From NCBI GenBank assembly GCA_963575645.1, contig OY754467.1, positions 20,295,001 to 20,359,000 of the forward strand: a stretch of 64,000 nt of DNA, given 5' to 3'. Shown here piece by piece: positions 1-10,814 of this stretch; position 1 is the stretch's first letter, and every line of letters starts with the position of its first letter. Source of the stretch: Xanthostigma xanthostigma (lineage: Eukaryota; Arthropoda; Insecta; Raphidioptera; Raphidiidae). The position numbers were made by a program, and so were the translations under genes. The notes below the pieces were generated by a model, which searched no databases, was not told the DNA's origin, and saw nothing but the letters and a program-made list of their open reading frames with translations.

Positions 1-668
1 GGCCCTGGGCTGCAGCCCAAAAAGCCATTATATAGATCCGCCCCTGGCTAGAAGTACCATAGAATTTTGATGATCAGTGGAGTGTGTCAGTGACAAAATT
101 AAAGAACTTTGACTAGCGATAATTCGTAAACTACGAAGTATAATTATTAGGTATTTGGCAATATATCCAGTTATAGTATGTTCTCTTGATCACTAAAAAA
201 TTAAAACTTCTTGCTCTATCCGCAACGAAGTTACACAGGATTCAAAAGTGCCGTGATTAGCTTCGAGAAAAGGATGGTACGGCAGTGCTCGACTTGGCGG
301 GGACATTGCCGTTATCCCTGATTTTATAATAACTGCAATATTATTGTAGAGAAATTAATTTTATGATTAAACTAAAATTTGTTATTATTCTTTGTTTATT
401 ATTCTTTGAGCAATTAAACGATCAGCATTTAACTATTATACCTGATTACATTTTTGTGGTCAATCTGGTTAATCTTACAATGATCACTATGAAAGCTTAC
501 GATGTCAAGAGTATGTTAGTTTACAATTTTGAAGGACCAGAGGGATGGCATGATACTGATGTTGATTTGGCTGACATCTACAGGTCAGAATGTAAAAATA
601 ATAATACGGATAATATTAAAAGAAGGTAAATAAACTTTTAATTTAAACGGTTTTATCGTACAATCGAT
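1..668. other. AT-rich sequence without a recognised gene
   Basis: I recognise no family in this stretch. A short open frame of 88 codons at 363-629 begins with a hydrophobic run that could imitate a signal peptide. It is very AT-rich and lacks recognisable motifs, so I do not call it a gene. Confidence 0.4.
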
Positions 669-896
669 AATGTACTAAAAACTAGAAAATAATAATGAGT
701 CACCATAGAGGGCTTTGATTAAAATAAAATAAAATTATAGTTACATTATGATCGAAGAAGACAGTCTAAAGCTAAATATGATTTCCTATCTCAATAAATA
801 AAAGTTTTCTACTATATATGCGCCCCTAGATTTTAATTTAGTTTAATCAAAGCTCCCTATGATGATCCATTATTATTTGCTAGTTTTTAGAACCAT
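669..896. mobile_element. MITE with about 53-bp terminal inverted repeats
   Basis: Bases 671-723 match the reverse complement of 842-894 with a few mismatches; both arms contain CTAAAAACTAG and CTTTGATTAAA. The roughly 118-bp centre is AT-rich and has no coding potential. Size and structure fit a non-autonomous DNA transposon. I could not assign a superfamily because no clear target duplication is visible. Confidence 0.7.
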
Positions 897-1317
897 AAAT
901 ACGTAACAATGAAAATTGGTTTCACGGTCGTTGCAAATTTTTGGTAATACTGAAGCTAGAAGCAATTAGTCAATCAGGCATTATTTACACATGGTCACAT
1001 GCTACACGAATGTTAAATTAACTAAGACATCGGACATTCATTTATATCCGTCTTTGTCGTAATCTGTCTGAAATTGTTTCTCACTAGTTCTTGTTTCATG
1101 CATTAATCAAGTCTATTCTATACTGTACTTAGTGTGGGGTCACTCAGTATCAATAAATCGTCTCTTAAGCAAGTCTGTATATAGACGAACTATACAAATT
1201 ATTCTTATATACAAACTCTAAAATCGTCACAGTGCACTGACTTCAATTAATTATTTATAGATATTTTGTGAATTCCAGACTCCTTATAAAGATATAAACG
1301 AGAGTTACACCCAGTGC

Positions 1318-1660
1318 CGGATTTAACTTTTTGGTGCCCTAGGTTTTTATATAGCGCCTTAGTTTCTTTACCATTCCACCACAAGTACCGGAATGGTACT
1401 AATATAGGTCTACATTCACTTTTAAAAATTTTACAATAATTTTGCATTTTGAGGCTCCCCGAATCCAAAAAACATATTTTTGAAAAAATTCTGTTAGTCT
1501 GTCTGTTTGTGAACACGACACAGGTCAAACGGATGAGCGGATTGAACCAAATTTTGGAAGATATGCTAATATGAAGCGTCCTATTGTTTTGGGGAAAATT
1601 GGCTCACGCGCAGAAGAGGTATATGCTATAACGTCTTATAATAATACTGATCATTAAAAA
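1318..1660. repeat. Degenerate repeat mosaic with one GCGC-array unit
   Basis: The left part contains a decayed segment reading CCAGTGCCGGATTTAAC. From about 1490 the sequence matches the flank and one unit of the 123-bp family seen at 17.5-18.4 kb: a GGATGAGCGGATTGAACC-like stretch, then GGCTCACGCGCAGAAGAGG, then an ATATGCTATAAC-like tail. It is a single diverged unit rather than an array. Confidence 0.55.
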
Positions 1661-1890
1661 GTGCCGAAACCATAATTAAATGAGCAAACATATCATTTTT
1701 AATCAGAAGTCTAATAACCTATATAGTTCTAAGTATAGGATGGTGATGCCTTAGGTTGGTGCCCAGTGTGCCTTATTATAAATCCAACACCCAATAGTAG
1801 ACTATATTTGGCAATATTAGGCTCCAAACTTAATACCGAATATTCGGCAATTTCTTTACGAGTTACTCAAACATGTTAAAACAATTATTA

Positions 1891-2611
1891 TACACTAGCA
1901 GTCCCGCCCGGTTTCACCCGGTGGAAAAGGAACGAATGGGGAAGGGAGGGACATGAGTACGCATATTCATTTTATTTTATCGAGATGAATGCTGTGTCCA
2001 AATTTCGTAATGATCAGAGTTACCGTTCAAAAGTTTTTGTTGTTAAAAAGCAGTATTTATACTTTTTTATAAGTAATAAATTTCTTTTAAAACAATAATT
2101 ACTGTAATTAATAAAATATAATAAATATATAATTGAAAACACTGTAGGAAAATTATTTTTATATAGGTACCTATAGTTGTAACAGTTTTCAAATGAGATA
2201 TTAATTAGATTTATTTAATTTTAATTAGTCGTAATAAAAAAAATAAAAAAATATTCGCCGACGTGGGACTTGAACCCACGTCCCTGGCATTAAGAGCCTC
2301 ATGCTCTACCGACTGAGCTAGCCGGGCTTGTGAATGTGAGGCGCTATAATAATTGCAATATTTAGTTAGGACATTTCACCTGATAATATTTGTCGGACGG
2401 ACAAATTTTGAGATACATCTTGCAACATTTTTCATTGATTCTCCGCTCCAATTGGTCGTAGCGTGATATTATATAGCCTATAGCCTTCCTCTATAAATGG
2501 TCTGTCCAACAATTTTTTTTTTTCAATTCGAACCAGTAGTTTCTGAAATTAGCGCGTTCAACTAACCAAACAAACAAACAAACTCTTCAGCTTTGTATAT
2601 TAGTATAGATT
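1891..2611. mobile_element. RepA repeat, long copy with internal tRNA-Lys-like sequence
   Basis: The element opens with ACTAGCAGTCCCGCCCGG and ends with TATTAGTATAGAT. It shares blocks with copies at 10815, 24465, 51235 and 54996, including a GAATGGGGAAGGGAGGGACA-like block, GTAGCGTGATATTATATAG, an (AAAC)n stretch and the terminal motif. Related ACTAG...TTAGTATAGAT repeats are widespread in insects, but I cannot place this one in a named class. A tRNA-like sequence lies in its middle on the opposite strand. Confidence 0.65.
2256..2327 (-). tRNA. tRNA-Lys(CUU)-like sequence inside RepA, probably a pseudogene
   Basis: On the minus strand the D arm is perfect (TAGCTCAGTCGGTAGAGC, which also matches the Pol III A box). 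The anticodon loop reads CTCTTAA, giving anticodon CTT for lysine. The T arm is GTGGGTTCAAGTCCCAC, a near-consensus B box. The 5' acceptor GCCCGGC is canonical, but its 3' partner and the anticodon stem carry mismatches. A T-run follows directly, as expected of a Pol III terminator. It may be a functional-looking relic carried by the repeat. Confidence 0.7.
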
Positions 2612-3357
2612 ATTTTAACTTGGGATTTTTGCATTCAATTTTTGGATTATTATAAAATTAATTTTAAACTAGAAAATGCAGAAATTCAAGGCTCCACATG
2701 TCTTTCAATTTTGTTCGAATCAATGTATAGTTCCTCAAAAGTGAATAAATATGTATTCAGTATACGACTGAATAGTTGCCCAATATATCTATTCGATAGA
2801 ACTCTAATAATTCACAAAGATATTCTGATGGCTTAGTTTGATATGTTGATATTTCCACATAAATTCATCTTTAATAAAAATCGAAAGCCCTGCTTCGCAA
2901 ATGATTTATTTTATCATACCGTAATGTATGCACCGATGATTGTTCTTCAACAAATATTACACCTGTGCCTGTGCATGTCATAATATATTCATAATATTAT
3001 GCACAGTATTCTAATATTACAACCGTATATACTGGCAAGTTGTTCCAAGGAGGAATAAAAAAAATCAGCACTGCTAGTGAAAGTAGATATCGGTGTTGCA
3101 GGTAAATATACGGTAAACTGTGAACATATGTCAAATATAATGATTAGCTTAAAATTGTGTTAATGTTTACGCGCCGCTACGTTAATGTTTCTTAAAATTT
3201 CCAGTAAAAAAACTACCGAGGAGTAGTGATTGGCTGGCTGTGCTTATCTTTTAAATGAATATAAAAACTTTCTTTTAGGTTATTTCTCCCCTTCAGCTTT
3301 CCATTAGTTGAAAAGTATAAAACAGTAGAAAAGTAATTTGTGTTTTATTATCAAGCT
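2612..3357. other. AT-rich intergenic or intronic sequence
   Basis: I see no gene, RNA or clear repeat structure here apart from short AT-rich stretches such as local TAATATT repetition near 2980-3030. Confidence 0.4.
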
Positions 3358-3358
3358 G

Positions 3359-3722
3359 CAATTTTAGGGTTCCGTATCCGAAGCGTGCCTAATGAGACCC
3401 TATGACTAAGCCTCCGGTGTCCGTCTGTCCCTCTGTCTGTCAGCGGGCTGTATCTCATGAACCGTAATAGGTAAAGAGTTGAAATTTTCACAGAGTGTGT
3501 ATTTCTGTTTCTGCTATAACAACAAATAACAAAAATCAAGATGGAGAATTTCAAAATGGCCACCACTCAAATTAGAAATTAAAATCTTCAATTAAGCTGA
3601 TATTGGGCATGCGTGTTCAGTTCTATTAAAATTACAGGAGAATGGAAAAAACCAAGACACAAATTTCAAATGTGCGGAATCCTACGTGTGCAGTCCGACT
3701 CGCACTCGACCGGTTTTTTCTA
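3359..3722 (+). mobile_element. GGGTTCCGTAC-family element, near full length
   Basis: It starts at TTTTAGGGTTCCGTATCCG, contains a (CTGT)n-rich stretch and TCATGAACCGTAATAGGTA, and ends with CAGTCCGACTCGCACTCGAC followed by CCGGTTTTTT. This order of blocks is the hallmark of a non-autonomous repeat I know from many Lepidoptera and some other insects. Partial copies occur at 4988, 8541, 9868 and 10037. Confidence 0.75.
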
Positions 3723-4008
3723 AGATTCAGAGTTAATGCTTAATTAATTTTTAATTTTTTGGGGTAATTTAAAACTAAATTTGACAATTTACTTCAGTGA
3801 GTGTTTGATGAAAAATAGTAATTATACAATATATCAATTATTTTCTGTTAGATGTACAACAATTTTTGTGAATGAAAAAATATTTGCATGTTGATAATAA
3901 ATACAAACAATATGCGAAAGTTAGTATTATAGAGACTAATTCAGAACTAAAGACGGGAAAAAAATTCACAAATCAGATGGCTTATTAGTCCCGTCACTTT
4001 AGAGTTTC

Positions 4009-4708
4009 ACCTCGGAATAAATCGGAAAAAGCTGAATATTTGCATAAACCTTTATTTTGACATTCTTAATGTTGTCTCAAAAGTTTCATAAGGTTACGTG
4101 TGAGCGTCTTTAGATATTCAAGGTCAAAGGTTGCAAAAATCAGTTTTTTTGAAATATCTCGCTTCCTTTGCCTCAAATCGTATTTGCATTTATTATAAAA
4201 GTTATAGAGTATAAAATTCTCTACCAATTTAGTCTTAACCAATTTTTTACACGTTTAACCGTTTATAAGATAGCCATACATGCCATAGCGCAATGACAAT
4301 CGCGAATCCCAGTTCATATAAATATAAATGATTTAATTATAATTAAAATATAATGTATTAAATAGTCAATTAACTAGAATTTAACGAATAATTAAGTTGA
4401 AAACCGTACTATGGACTGGGATTTTTGATTGACCTTGGCATTTATGGCTGAGCGCTCCACACTCTTCGCGCTCTATCTCAAAAACGGTTAAAATTTTTTG
4501 AGACGAAATGTGTGGACAATTTTATACTCTACAACTTTTATAATAAATGCTAATATGATTTGAGGCAAAGGAAGCGAGATATTTCCGAAAAAACAGATTT
4601 TCGCGACCTTTGACCTTGAATATATGAGACTTTTGAGATAACATTTAGAATGCCAAAATAATAGTTTATACAAACATTCAACTTATTTAGTTTTATTTCG
4701 AGGTTGCC
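4009..4708. mobile_element. Foldback element with about 200-bp arms
   Basis: Bases 4009-4225 match the reverse complement of about 4508-4708. Both contain ATATCTCGCTTCCTTTGCC or its complement, a CAAGGTCAAAGGTYGCRAAAA block, and the terminal CCTCGGAATAAA-like stretch. A smaller inverted pair (GAATCCCAGTTCAT against ATGGACTGGGATT) sits near 4313 and 4410 in the centre. One arm of the same family recurs alone at 21398-21590. Confidence 0.75.
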
Positions 4709-5488
4709 CCCTCTTTTCAGCTTATTTGACTGTACCGTATGTAAAAGCACCATTCTAAAATATAAGAGGAAAAAAATGAAAAAGTTTTGTTGAAAAAAAT
4801 ACCCGGCACTGGCGATTTAAATTTTATAATAGATTAACTAAATACAAGTCTTCATCACTGATTATGTAACTGTTATAAAATTTGGTTAAAATACATAATT
4901 TTATAATCAGTCATTACCGATTGGTCTGTCGTGATAGTCATAGTACCTACAATACGGCATACTAACGAATACTGTAAATGAAGACGTGTTTTTAGGGTTC
5001 CGTACCCGAAGGGTGCTCAAACGGAACCCTATTACTAAGCCTCCGCTGTCCGTCTGTCTGTCCGTCTGTCTGTCTGTCAGCGGGCTGTATCTCAAGAACC
5101 GTAATAGGTAGAGAGTTGAAATTTTCACAGAGTATGTATTTCTATTGCCGCTAGAACAACAAATAATTAAAAACCCCCCAAAACTCCCAAAAGAGGAGCA
5201 AACTAAGTTTTTTGCTTATAATTCGCTCAATTTAAATCAGATCGTTTCGAGACCTGTCTTAAACGAAAGAGGAGAAAATTTTACATAGATTTTGTATAAC
5301 AGAATTCGTCGAAACACTTTTTTTATACAGCTTTATATAGAAATATAATGTATAAATTCAATTTTGTCTAATCCATAGCATACACGGGGATCGTCTGTCT
5401 TCGTTTGTTGCATAGTGTACTATGGGAATTTAAAAATTGCGTATGTTTTGTCTTAAAAAAAAAGATTGCATTTGTTCAAAAATGAATT

Positions 5489-5517
5489 GCACATACCGCT
5501 AAACTAGCGGTATGTGC
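5489..5517. repeat. Perfect 13-bp-stem hairpin
   Basis: GCACATACCGCTA is followed by AAC and then by its exact complement TAGCGGTATGTGC. The same hairpin recurs at 6978-7006 and, with a diverged left stem, at about 6209-6232. It marks the edge of the insertion in FB1. Confidence 0.85.
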
Positions 5518-5737
5518 TTTATTATCGCTTTGTGCGTCAGAGCTGACTTTCGTTCATATAAGAAGTTATATTATTTAAGTTAATTTCACACGAAATCCAT
5601 TCAAATTGAAGCTTTTTGAAAAGAGGAGATTCTAATCTATAAAATAGAACCATTTTCAAATCAATTTGAGTTCATAAATACTATTAAAATTGTAATTGAA
5701 AATCACAAACAGCAGTTGTCGGTTGGTCTGTACGTAT

Positions 5738-5757
5738 GTACGTACGTACGTACGTCA
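5738..5757. repeat. (TACG)n microsatellite, short allele
   Basis: About four uninterrupted TACG units lie in the left arm of the inserted palindrome. The mirrored position in the other arm (6718-6768) holds a much longer run, so the two arms have diverged by slippage. Confidence 0.8.
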
Positions 5758-6392
5758 CGACTCTACAGATCGCAATTTTGGTCGGATTGCCTTGGGTTAT
5801 ATTTTATTCACTTTGTTTACTATCAGACCAGAACCCTATTTAAATTCACTAAAATGTGTTCAGTAGTTTAATTTTTATAAACAGTTTTATTTTTTATTAT
5901 TTTTGACAGCTAATAGTTTAAAATAGTTGGCAAAACCAAAAGTGCACATCCCGCAAGTTTTCCACTGTACATTATATTATTATAATGAAAAAAATTGAGA
6001 AAATAGATTAAAACAAATAAAAAAAAAATAAAAATATACGAGAAACATTAGTAAAATAAGAAATTTTTTTTAGCAATTATGCACGGGTTTTGCTTTCAAA
6101 AATCCCGATTTTTTGAGTTTCTTGTCCTAGTTTATTGACTTTCTAGTTTATCGAAGAACGCATTTTATAGACACAATATCCCAAAACACTATTTTTCAAG
6201 AATATCCCACCGCTACACTAGCGGTATGTGCAATAGATTAAAAAAAACAATTAAAAAATTAAAATGAAAAAAATAAAATGAAAAAAAAATAATAATAATA
6301 AAAAAAATATATGAGAAATATATTATATATAATATATAAATATTAAGTGGAATTAAGTGGAATAAAATGGAATATAAAAAAAAAAATTCTTA

Positions 6393-6466
6393 TGTCAGCG
6401 GGAATCGAACCCGGCACCTTGGGATTACAGGACTTACGCTTTAACCGTTCGGCCACACCGATGCCG
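6393..6466 (-). tRNA. tRNA-like sequence, anticodon possibly GTA, likely pseudogene
   Basis: On the minus strand a D-arm-like GTGGCCGAACGGTTAAAGC precedes a loop CTGTAAT, giving a possible GTA anticodon. The T arm contains a consensus B box GGTTCGATTCC. The anticodon stem does not pair well and the 3' acceptor is poor, so function is doubtful. A long T-run follows. A related copy on the opposite strand lies at 7103. Confidence 0.5.
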
Positions 6467-6717
6467 TACAACGCCTTTGTTATTATGGTATAGAAGTGTA
6501 GCAGTTATTTTACGTATCTTAATTGAGTATATTTATTATGTTTTTTGTTTTTTTATTTTAATTAGCTGTCAAAAATAATAAAAAAAAAACTGTTTATAAA
6601 AATTAAACTACTGAACACATTTTAGTGAATTTAAATAGGGTTCTGGTCTGATAGTAAACAAAGTGAATAAAATATAACCCAAGGGGATCCGACCAAAATT
6701 GCGATCTGTAGAGTCGT

Positions 6718-6768
6718 GACGTACGTACATACGTACGTACGTACGTACGTACGTACGTACATACGTAC
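6718..6768. repeat. (TACG)n microsatellite, long allele
   Basis: Roughly twelve TACG units with two TACA interruptions occupy the right arm of the inserted palindrome, opposite the short run at 5738. Confidence 0.85.
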
Positions 6769-7102
6769 AGACCAACCGACAACTGCTGTTTGTGATTTTC
6801 AATTACAATTTTAATAGTATTTATGAACTCGAATTGATTTAAAAATGGTTCTGTTTTATAGATCAGAATCTCCTCTTTTTAAAAAGTTTCATTTTGAATG
6901 GATTTCGTGTGAAATTAACTTAGATATAACTTCTTATCTGAACGAAAGTCAGCTCTGATGCACAAAGCGATAATAAAGCACATACCGCTAGTTTAGCGGT
7001 ATGTGCAAAAATATAATAATTGCTGTGTAAACTGTAAATATAGTGTAATCCATAAAACAAGTGCTACACTTGTATACCGTGATAACACCACTACAGGTAT
7101 TA

Positions 7103-7174
7103 GGCAGCCGTGGCGTAATGGTTATGCCGTTGGATCCCCAAGGGCAAGGTCCTGGGTTCGATTCCTTACGATAT
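7103..7174 (+). tRNA. tRNA-like sequence of uncertain identity
   Basis: The sequence begins GGCAGCCGTGGCGTAATGG, with a D-arm-like fold, and has a perfect B box GGTTCGATTCC. The anticodon region around GGATCCCCAAGGG cannot be folded with confidence. The downstream T-run and the next AT-rich block resemble those after the minus-strand copy at 6393, so the two form one inverted pair. Confidence 0.45.
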
Positions 7175-7520
7175 CATTGATTTTTTCTTTTTTTTTTATT
7201 TTTATTTTGTTTTATTTTATTCCACTTGATATTAATTATATATTATATTATGTATAGTTCTTAATTTTTTTTATTTTTGCAAACTTAAAAAAAATATTTT
7301 TTCAATTTTTAATTATTTATTTCTTTAAATTTTTAAATCTTTTTAAATTTATTAAAAATATTTTTTAATTGTTATTTTTTTATCATACAGTGGAAAACTT
7401 GCGGGATGTGCACTTTTGGTTTTGCCAACTATTTCAAATATTAGTCAGTCTTTTGACATTAGTATTTTGTGAAATGCAACGCCTTCTGAGTTAACGATTT
7501 GAATAACTAATTAATTAATT

Positions 7521-7694
7521 CAATAAATCAAATTATCGACCAATTTTTCAGACAATATATTAACAAACAATATAAAATTAATACATTAACGTTAATGTAT
7601 TAATTTTATATTGTTTGTTAATATATTGTCTGAAAAATTGGTCGATAATTTTATTTATTGAAGAGTTCTAATCAGACGTTAATCAAAGATTTTA
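7521..7694. mobile_element. Palindromic MITE inserted in FB1 left arm
   Basis: Bases 7521-7660 form a near-perfect palindrome centred on ATTAACGTTAAT, with CCAATTTTTCAGAC and its complement in the arms. The following AATCAGACGTTAATCAA extends the element on one side. AATTAATTAATT flanks both sides, and the right FB1 arm shows the empty site, which supports a simple insertion with target duplication. Relatives occur at 19288 and 43130. Confidence 0.8.
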
Positions 7695-7839
7695 ATTAAT
7701 TAATTATTAGAACATATTGCTTTGACAGATGCAAACGTCATTTTTGATATTTTTTACCATTCCAACACCATGCATGAACAGAATGAAACCAAATTTTGGG
7801 AGGGTTTTTAATATGCAAATATGAAGAGGCCTATTGTTT

Positions 7840-8330
7840 TTGAGAGACGTCGGCGCAAGCGCAAAAGAAATATATATTATATTGTTGTTTTTATAAGATA
7901 ATAGTATACTTTTCATAATATTATTTTGTTTTACAGTTTTGTAAAATAAATTTTTGAAAAAAATCAGCGCATGCGTAGAAGAAATATATACTATAAGGCT
8001 GTTTTTTATATAATAACGGCATACTTTTCATAACGGTTTATTATTCTATCTGTGTTTACAAAAGTTTGGAATTTTTTTGGGAAAAATTGGCGCATGCGCA
8101 AAAGAAATATATGCAATACCGTTGTTTTATTTAATGATAGTAGGTATATATTTCATAATGGTTTAATAGAAAGTTTTGTAAAAAGTTTTAGGGGGAAAGG
8201 CGGCGCATGCGCAGAAGAGATATGTGCTATAACATTGTTTTTATATAATAATGGTATATTTTTCATAATGGTTTAATATTCTAAAGTTTTGTATTTTTTT
8301 TTTGGGGAAATCGGCGCTTGCGTAACAGAG
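7840..8330 (+). repeat. GCGCATGCGC tandem array, left arm of FB1
   Basis: Five diverged units carry the core at 7853 (GCGCAAGCGC), 7977, 8090, 8203 and 8314, with spacing of 124, 113, 113 and 111 bases. Each core is followed by an AAAAGARATATATGC-like stretch and TATAATAATGG-like sequence. The mirrored array is at 8835-9330. Confidence 0.85.
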
Positions 8331-8540
8331 ATATTTGCACATAACGTTGTTATTTGATATGATGGTATATTTATCAAAACTTTATATTTTTTTATTCTAC
8401 AAGAAATTTTTGTAAAAAAAAGTGTTATAATATAAAAACGCCGGGGTGTATTATATAAAATTTCACGCCTTGAAATTCTTGAACTACTTGCATACTCCCA
8501 CTGGGTACATATTGTTATAGCGCCTCTCTTGTTTCTTTTA

Positions 8541-8615
8541 AAAAAAACCGGTCAAGTGTGAGTCGGACTCGCACACGAAGGGTTCCGTACACTATGTACT
8601 TTTTAAATACTTTTT
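8541..8615. repeat. FB1 loop with a GGGTTCCGTAC-family 3' end
   Basis: The loop between the palindrome arms is the reverse complement of the 3' end of the GGGTTCCGTAC element: CCGGTCAAGTGTGAGTCGG, then GGACTCGCACACGAAGGG. The same end, in the other orientation, lies just outside FB1 at 10037-10105. Confidence 0.75.
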
Positions 8616-8834
8616 TAAAAGAAACAAGAGAGGCGCTATAACAATATGTAACAATATATGTGGGAGTATGCAAGTAGTTCAAGAATTTCAAGGCGTGAAA
8701 TTTTATATAATACACCCCGGCGTTTTTATATTATAAACACTTTTTTTTACAAAAATTTCTTGTAGAATAAAATAATATAAAGTTTTGATAAATATACCAT
8801 CATATCAAATAACAACGTTATGGCAAATATCTCT

Positions 8835-9330
8835 GTTGCGCATGCGCCGATTTCCCCAAAAAAAAAATACAAAACTTTAGAATATTAAACCATTATGAAA
8901 AATATACCATTATTATATAAAAACAATGTTATAGCACATATCTCTTCTGCGCATGCGCCGCCTTTCCCCCTAAAACTTTTTACAAAACTTTCTTTTAAAC
9001 CACTATGAAATATATACCTACTATCATTAAATAAAACAACGTTATTGCATATATTACTTTTGCGCATGCGCCAATTTTTCCCAAAAAAATTCCAAACTTT
9101 TGTAAACACAGATAGAATAATAAACCGTTATGAAAAGTATGCCGTTATTATATAAAAAACAGCCTTATAGTATATATTTCTTCTACGCATGCGCTGATTT
9201 TTTTCAAACATTTTTTTTACAAAACTCCTGTAAAACAAAATAATATTATGAAAAGTATACTATTATCTTATAAAAACAACAATATAATATATATTTCTTT
9301 TGCGCTTGCGCCGACGTCTCTCAAAAACAA
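8835..9330 (-). repeat. GCGCATGCGC tandem array, right arm of FB1
   Basis: This is the mirror image of the array at 7840-8330. Cores TTGCGCATGCGCCG, TGCGCATGCGCC and TGCGCATGCGCC occur near 8838, 8949 and 9061, with weaker cores near 9187 and 9302. Some cores differ from the left arm by one base, for example TTGCGCATGC here against GCGCTTGCGT there. Confidence 0.85.
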
Positions 9331-10036
9331 TAGGCCTCTTCATATTTGCATATTAAAAATCCTCCCAAAATTTGGTTTCATTCTGTTCATCCATGGTGTT
9401 GGAATGGTAAAAAATATCAAAAATGACGTTTGCATCTGTCAAAGCAATATGTTCTAATAATTAATTAATTAGTTATTCAAATCGTTAACTCAGAAGGCGT
9501 TGCATTTAATGTCAAAAGACTGACTAATATTTGAAATGACATTCGTTTTTGAACAAATGCAATCTTTTTTTTTTAAGACAAAACATACGCAATTTTTAAA
9601 TTCCCATGGTACACTATGCAACAAACGAAGACAGACGATCCCCGTGTATGCTATGGATTAGACAAAATTGAATTTATACATTATATTTCTATATAAAGCT
9701 GTATAAAAAAAGTGTTTCGACGAATTCTGTTATACAAAATCTATGTAAAATTTTCTCCTCTTTCGTTTAAGACAGGTCTCGAAACGATCTGATTTAAATT
9801 GAGCGAATTATAAGCAAAAAACTTAGTTTGCTCCTCTTTTGGGAGTTTTGGGTTTTTTTTAATTATTTGTTGTTCTAGCGGCAATAGAAATACATACTCT
9901 GTGAAAATTTCAACTCTCTACCTATTACGGTTCTTGAGATACAGCCCGCTGACAGACAGACAGACGGACAGACGGACAGCGGAGGCTTAGTAATAGGGTT
10001 CCGTTTGAGCACCCTTCGGGTACGGAACCCTAAAAA

Positions 10037-10106
10037 GTATTTAAAAAGTACATAGTGTACGGAACCCTTCGTGTGCGAGTCCGACTCACACTTGACCGGT
10101 TTTTTA
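10037..10106 (+). repeat. 3' end of a GGGTTCCGTAC-family element
   Basis: The stretch reads GTACGGAACCCTTCGTGTGC, then GAGTCCGACTCACACTTGAC and CCGGTTTTTT. It directly abuts the 5' end fragment inside FB1, so the palindrome edge lies within this repeat. Confidence 0.7.
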
Positions 10107-10499
10107 TTGTTATATTGTGAAGTTATCGGGAAAGCACGTAGACGGTTGCGGTGTGCTGTCGTGTCCCTGAAGCACGCACATTTTAATAAAATTGTACACC
10201 ATTTGTGCTTTCTATTGTGTCCAATGTTTTGTGTAAGTACATGCCTTATTACATTAGTTGTTCTGTTTTTTTTATTTGGCGGTTATTTTGAAACGGTGAC
10301 GGCGCGTGAACATTTTAAATGGGAGGTATGCATTCTAAATATGATTTCGATGTGTTTTGTACCGCTCTATCTACATTTTTGAAACTGACCTCTATGAAAC
10401 ATCAAATCTAATGAAGTAATAATATTCTAAGTAGCTTACGTAACACAACAAGAAAAATAGATAGTTTTGTAAAATATTGCTTGAATTGATAGTGTCATC

Positions 10500-10776
10500 T
10501 AAGGCCTAGCACACATGAAGAGCGTTCAACGCGCGTTAGCCCAACGCGCGTTGAACGCCTCTCATATAAACTAGGCCTAAGGCCTAGCACACATGAAGAG
10601 CGTTCAACGCGCGTTTACAACTTCTATACAATTGTATATAACTGTTTACATGATAACGCGCGTTCAACGCGCCACCAACGCGCGTTATCATGTAAACAGT
10701 TTACAATTGTATAGAAACTGTAAACGCGCGTTGGGCTAACGCGCGTTGAACGCCTCTCATATAAACTAGGCCTAAT
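10500..10776. mobile_element. Compound MITE with GCGCGTT palindromes
   Basis: A short palindromic unit (10500-10580) and a longer one (10579-10776) share the termini TTAGGCCTAG...CGTTCAACGCGCGTT and are joined at a single TTAGGCC/GGCCTAA junction. The longer unit contains further inverted blocks (ACTGTTTACATGATAACGCG and its complement). The arms stand out as GC-rich in an AT-rich region. Confidence 0.8.
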
Positions 10777-10814
10777 TGTTAAAATTTCCTACCACTACAG
10801 TGAACACTGTAAAA

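Larger units (their letters stand above)
5487..7428. mobile_element. Composite inverted-repeat insertion in FB1 left arm
   Basis: Bases 5489-5925 are inverted at about 6560-7006, including the hairpin, a (TACG)n run and the block GACAACTGCTGT or its complement. A second inverted pair, about 5925-5970 against 7388-7436 (TTGGCAAAACCAAAAGTGCA and complement), overlaps the first. Two inverted tRNA-like sequences sit at 6393 and 7103. The two palindromes interleave, which points to at least two insertion steps. Confidence 0.7.
4988..10036. mobile_element. Giant palindromic element FB1 with interrupted left arm
   Basis: The left arm (4988-5486 and about 7429-8540) matches the reverse complement of the right arm (8616-10036). 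From 5217 to about 5410 I found no mismatch to the right arm when reading base by base. The loop is 8541-8615. Both outer ends carry the 5' part of the GGGTTCCGTAC element. The left arm holds two later insertions, 5487-7428 and about 7512-7694, that are absent from the right arm. No transposase is visible, so it must be non-autonomous or a segmental inverted duplication. Confidence 0.85.

Noticed and set aside
363-629. Short open frame with a hydrophobic start resembling a secreted peptide
   Set aside because: The hydrophobic run follows from AT-rich codons; no donor, acceptor or homology supports it.
10071-10382. 103-codon open frame and a GTAAGT motif at about 10231
   Set aside because: It starts inside the end of a GGGTTCCGTAC repeat and is Cys/Phe/Leu-rich without any recognisable pattern; the donor-like site alone is weak.
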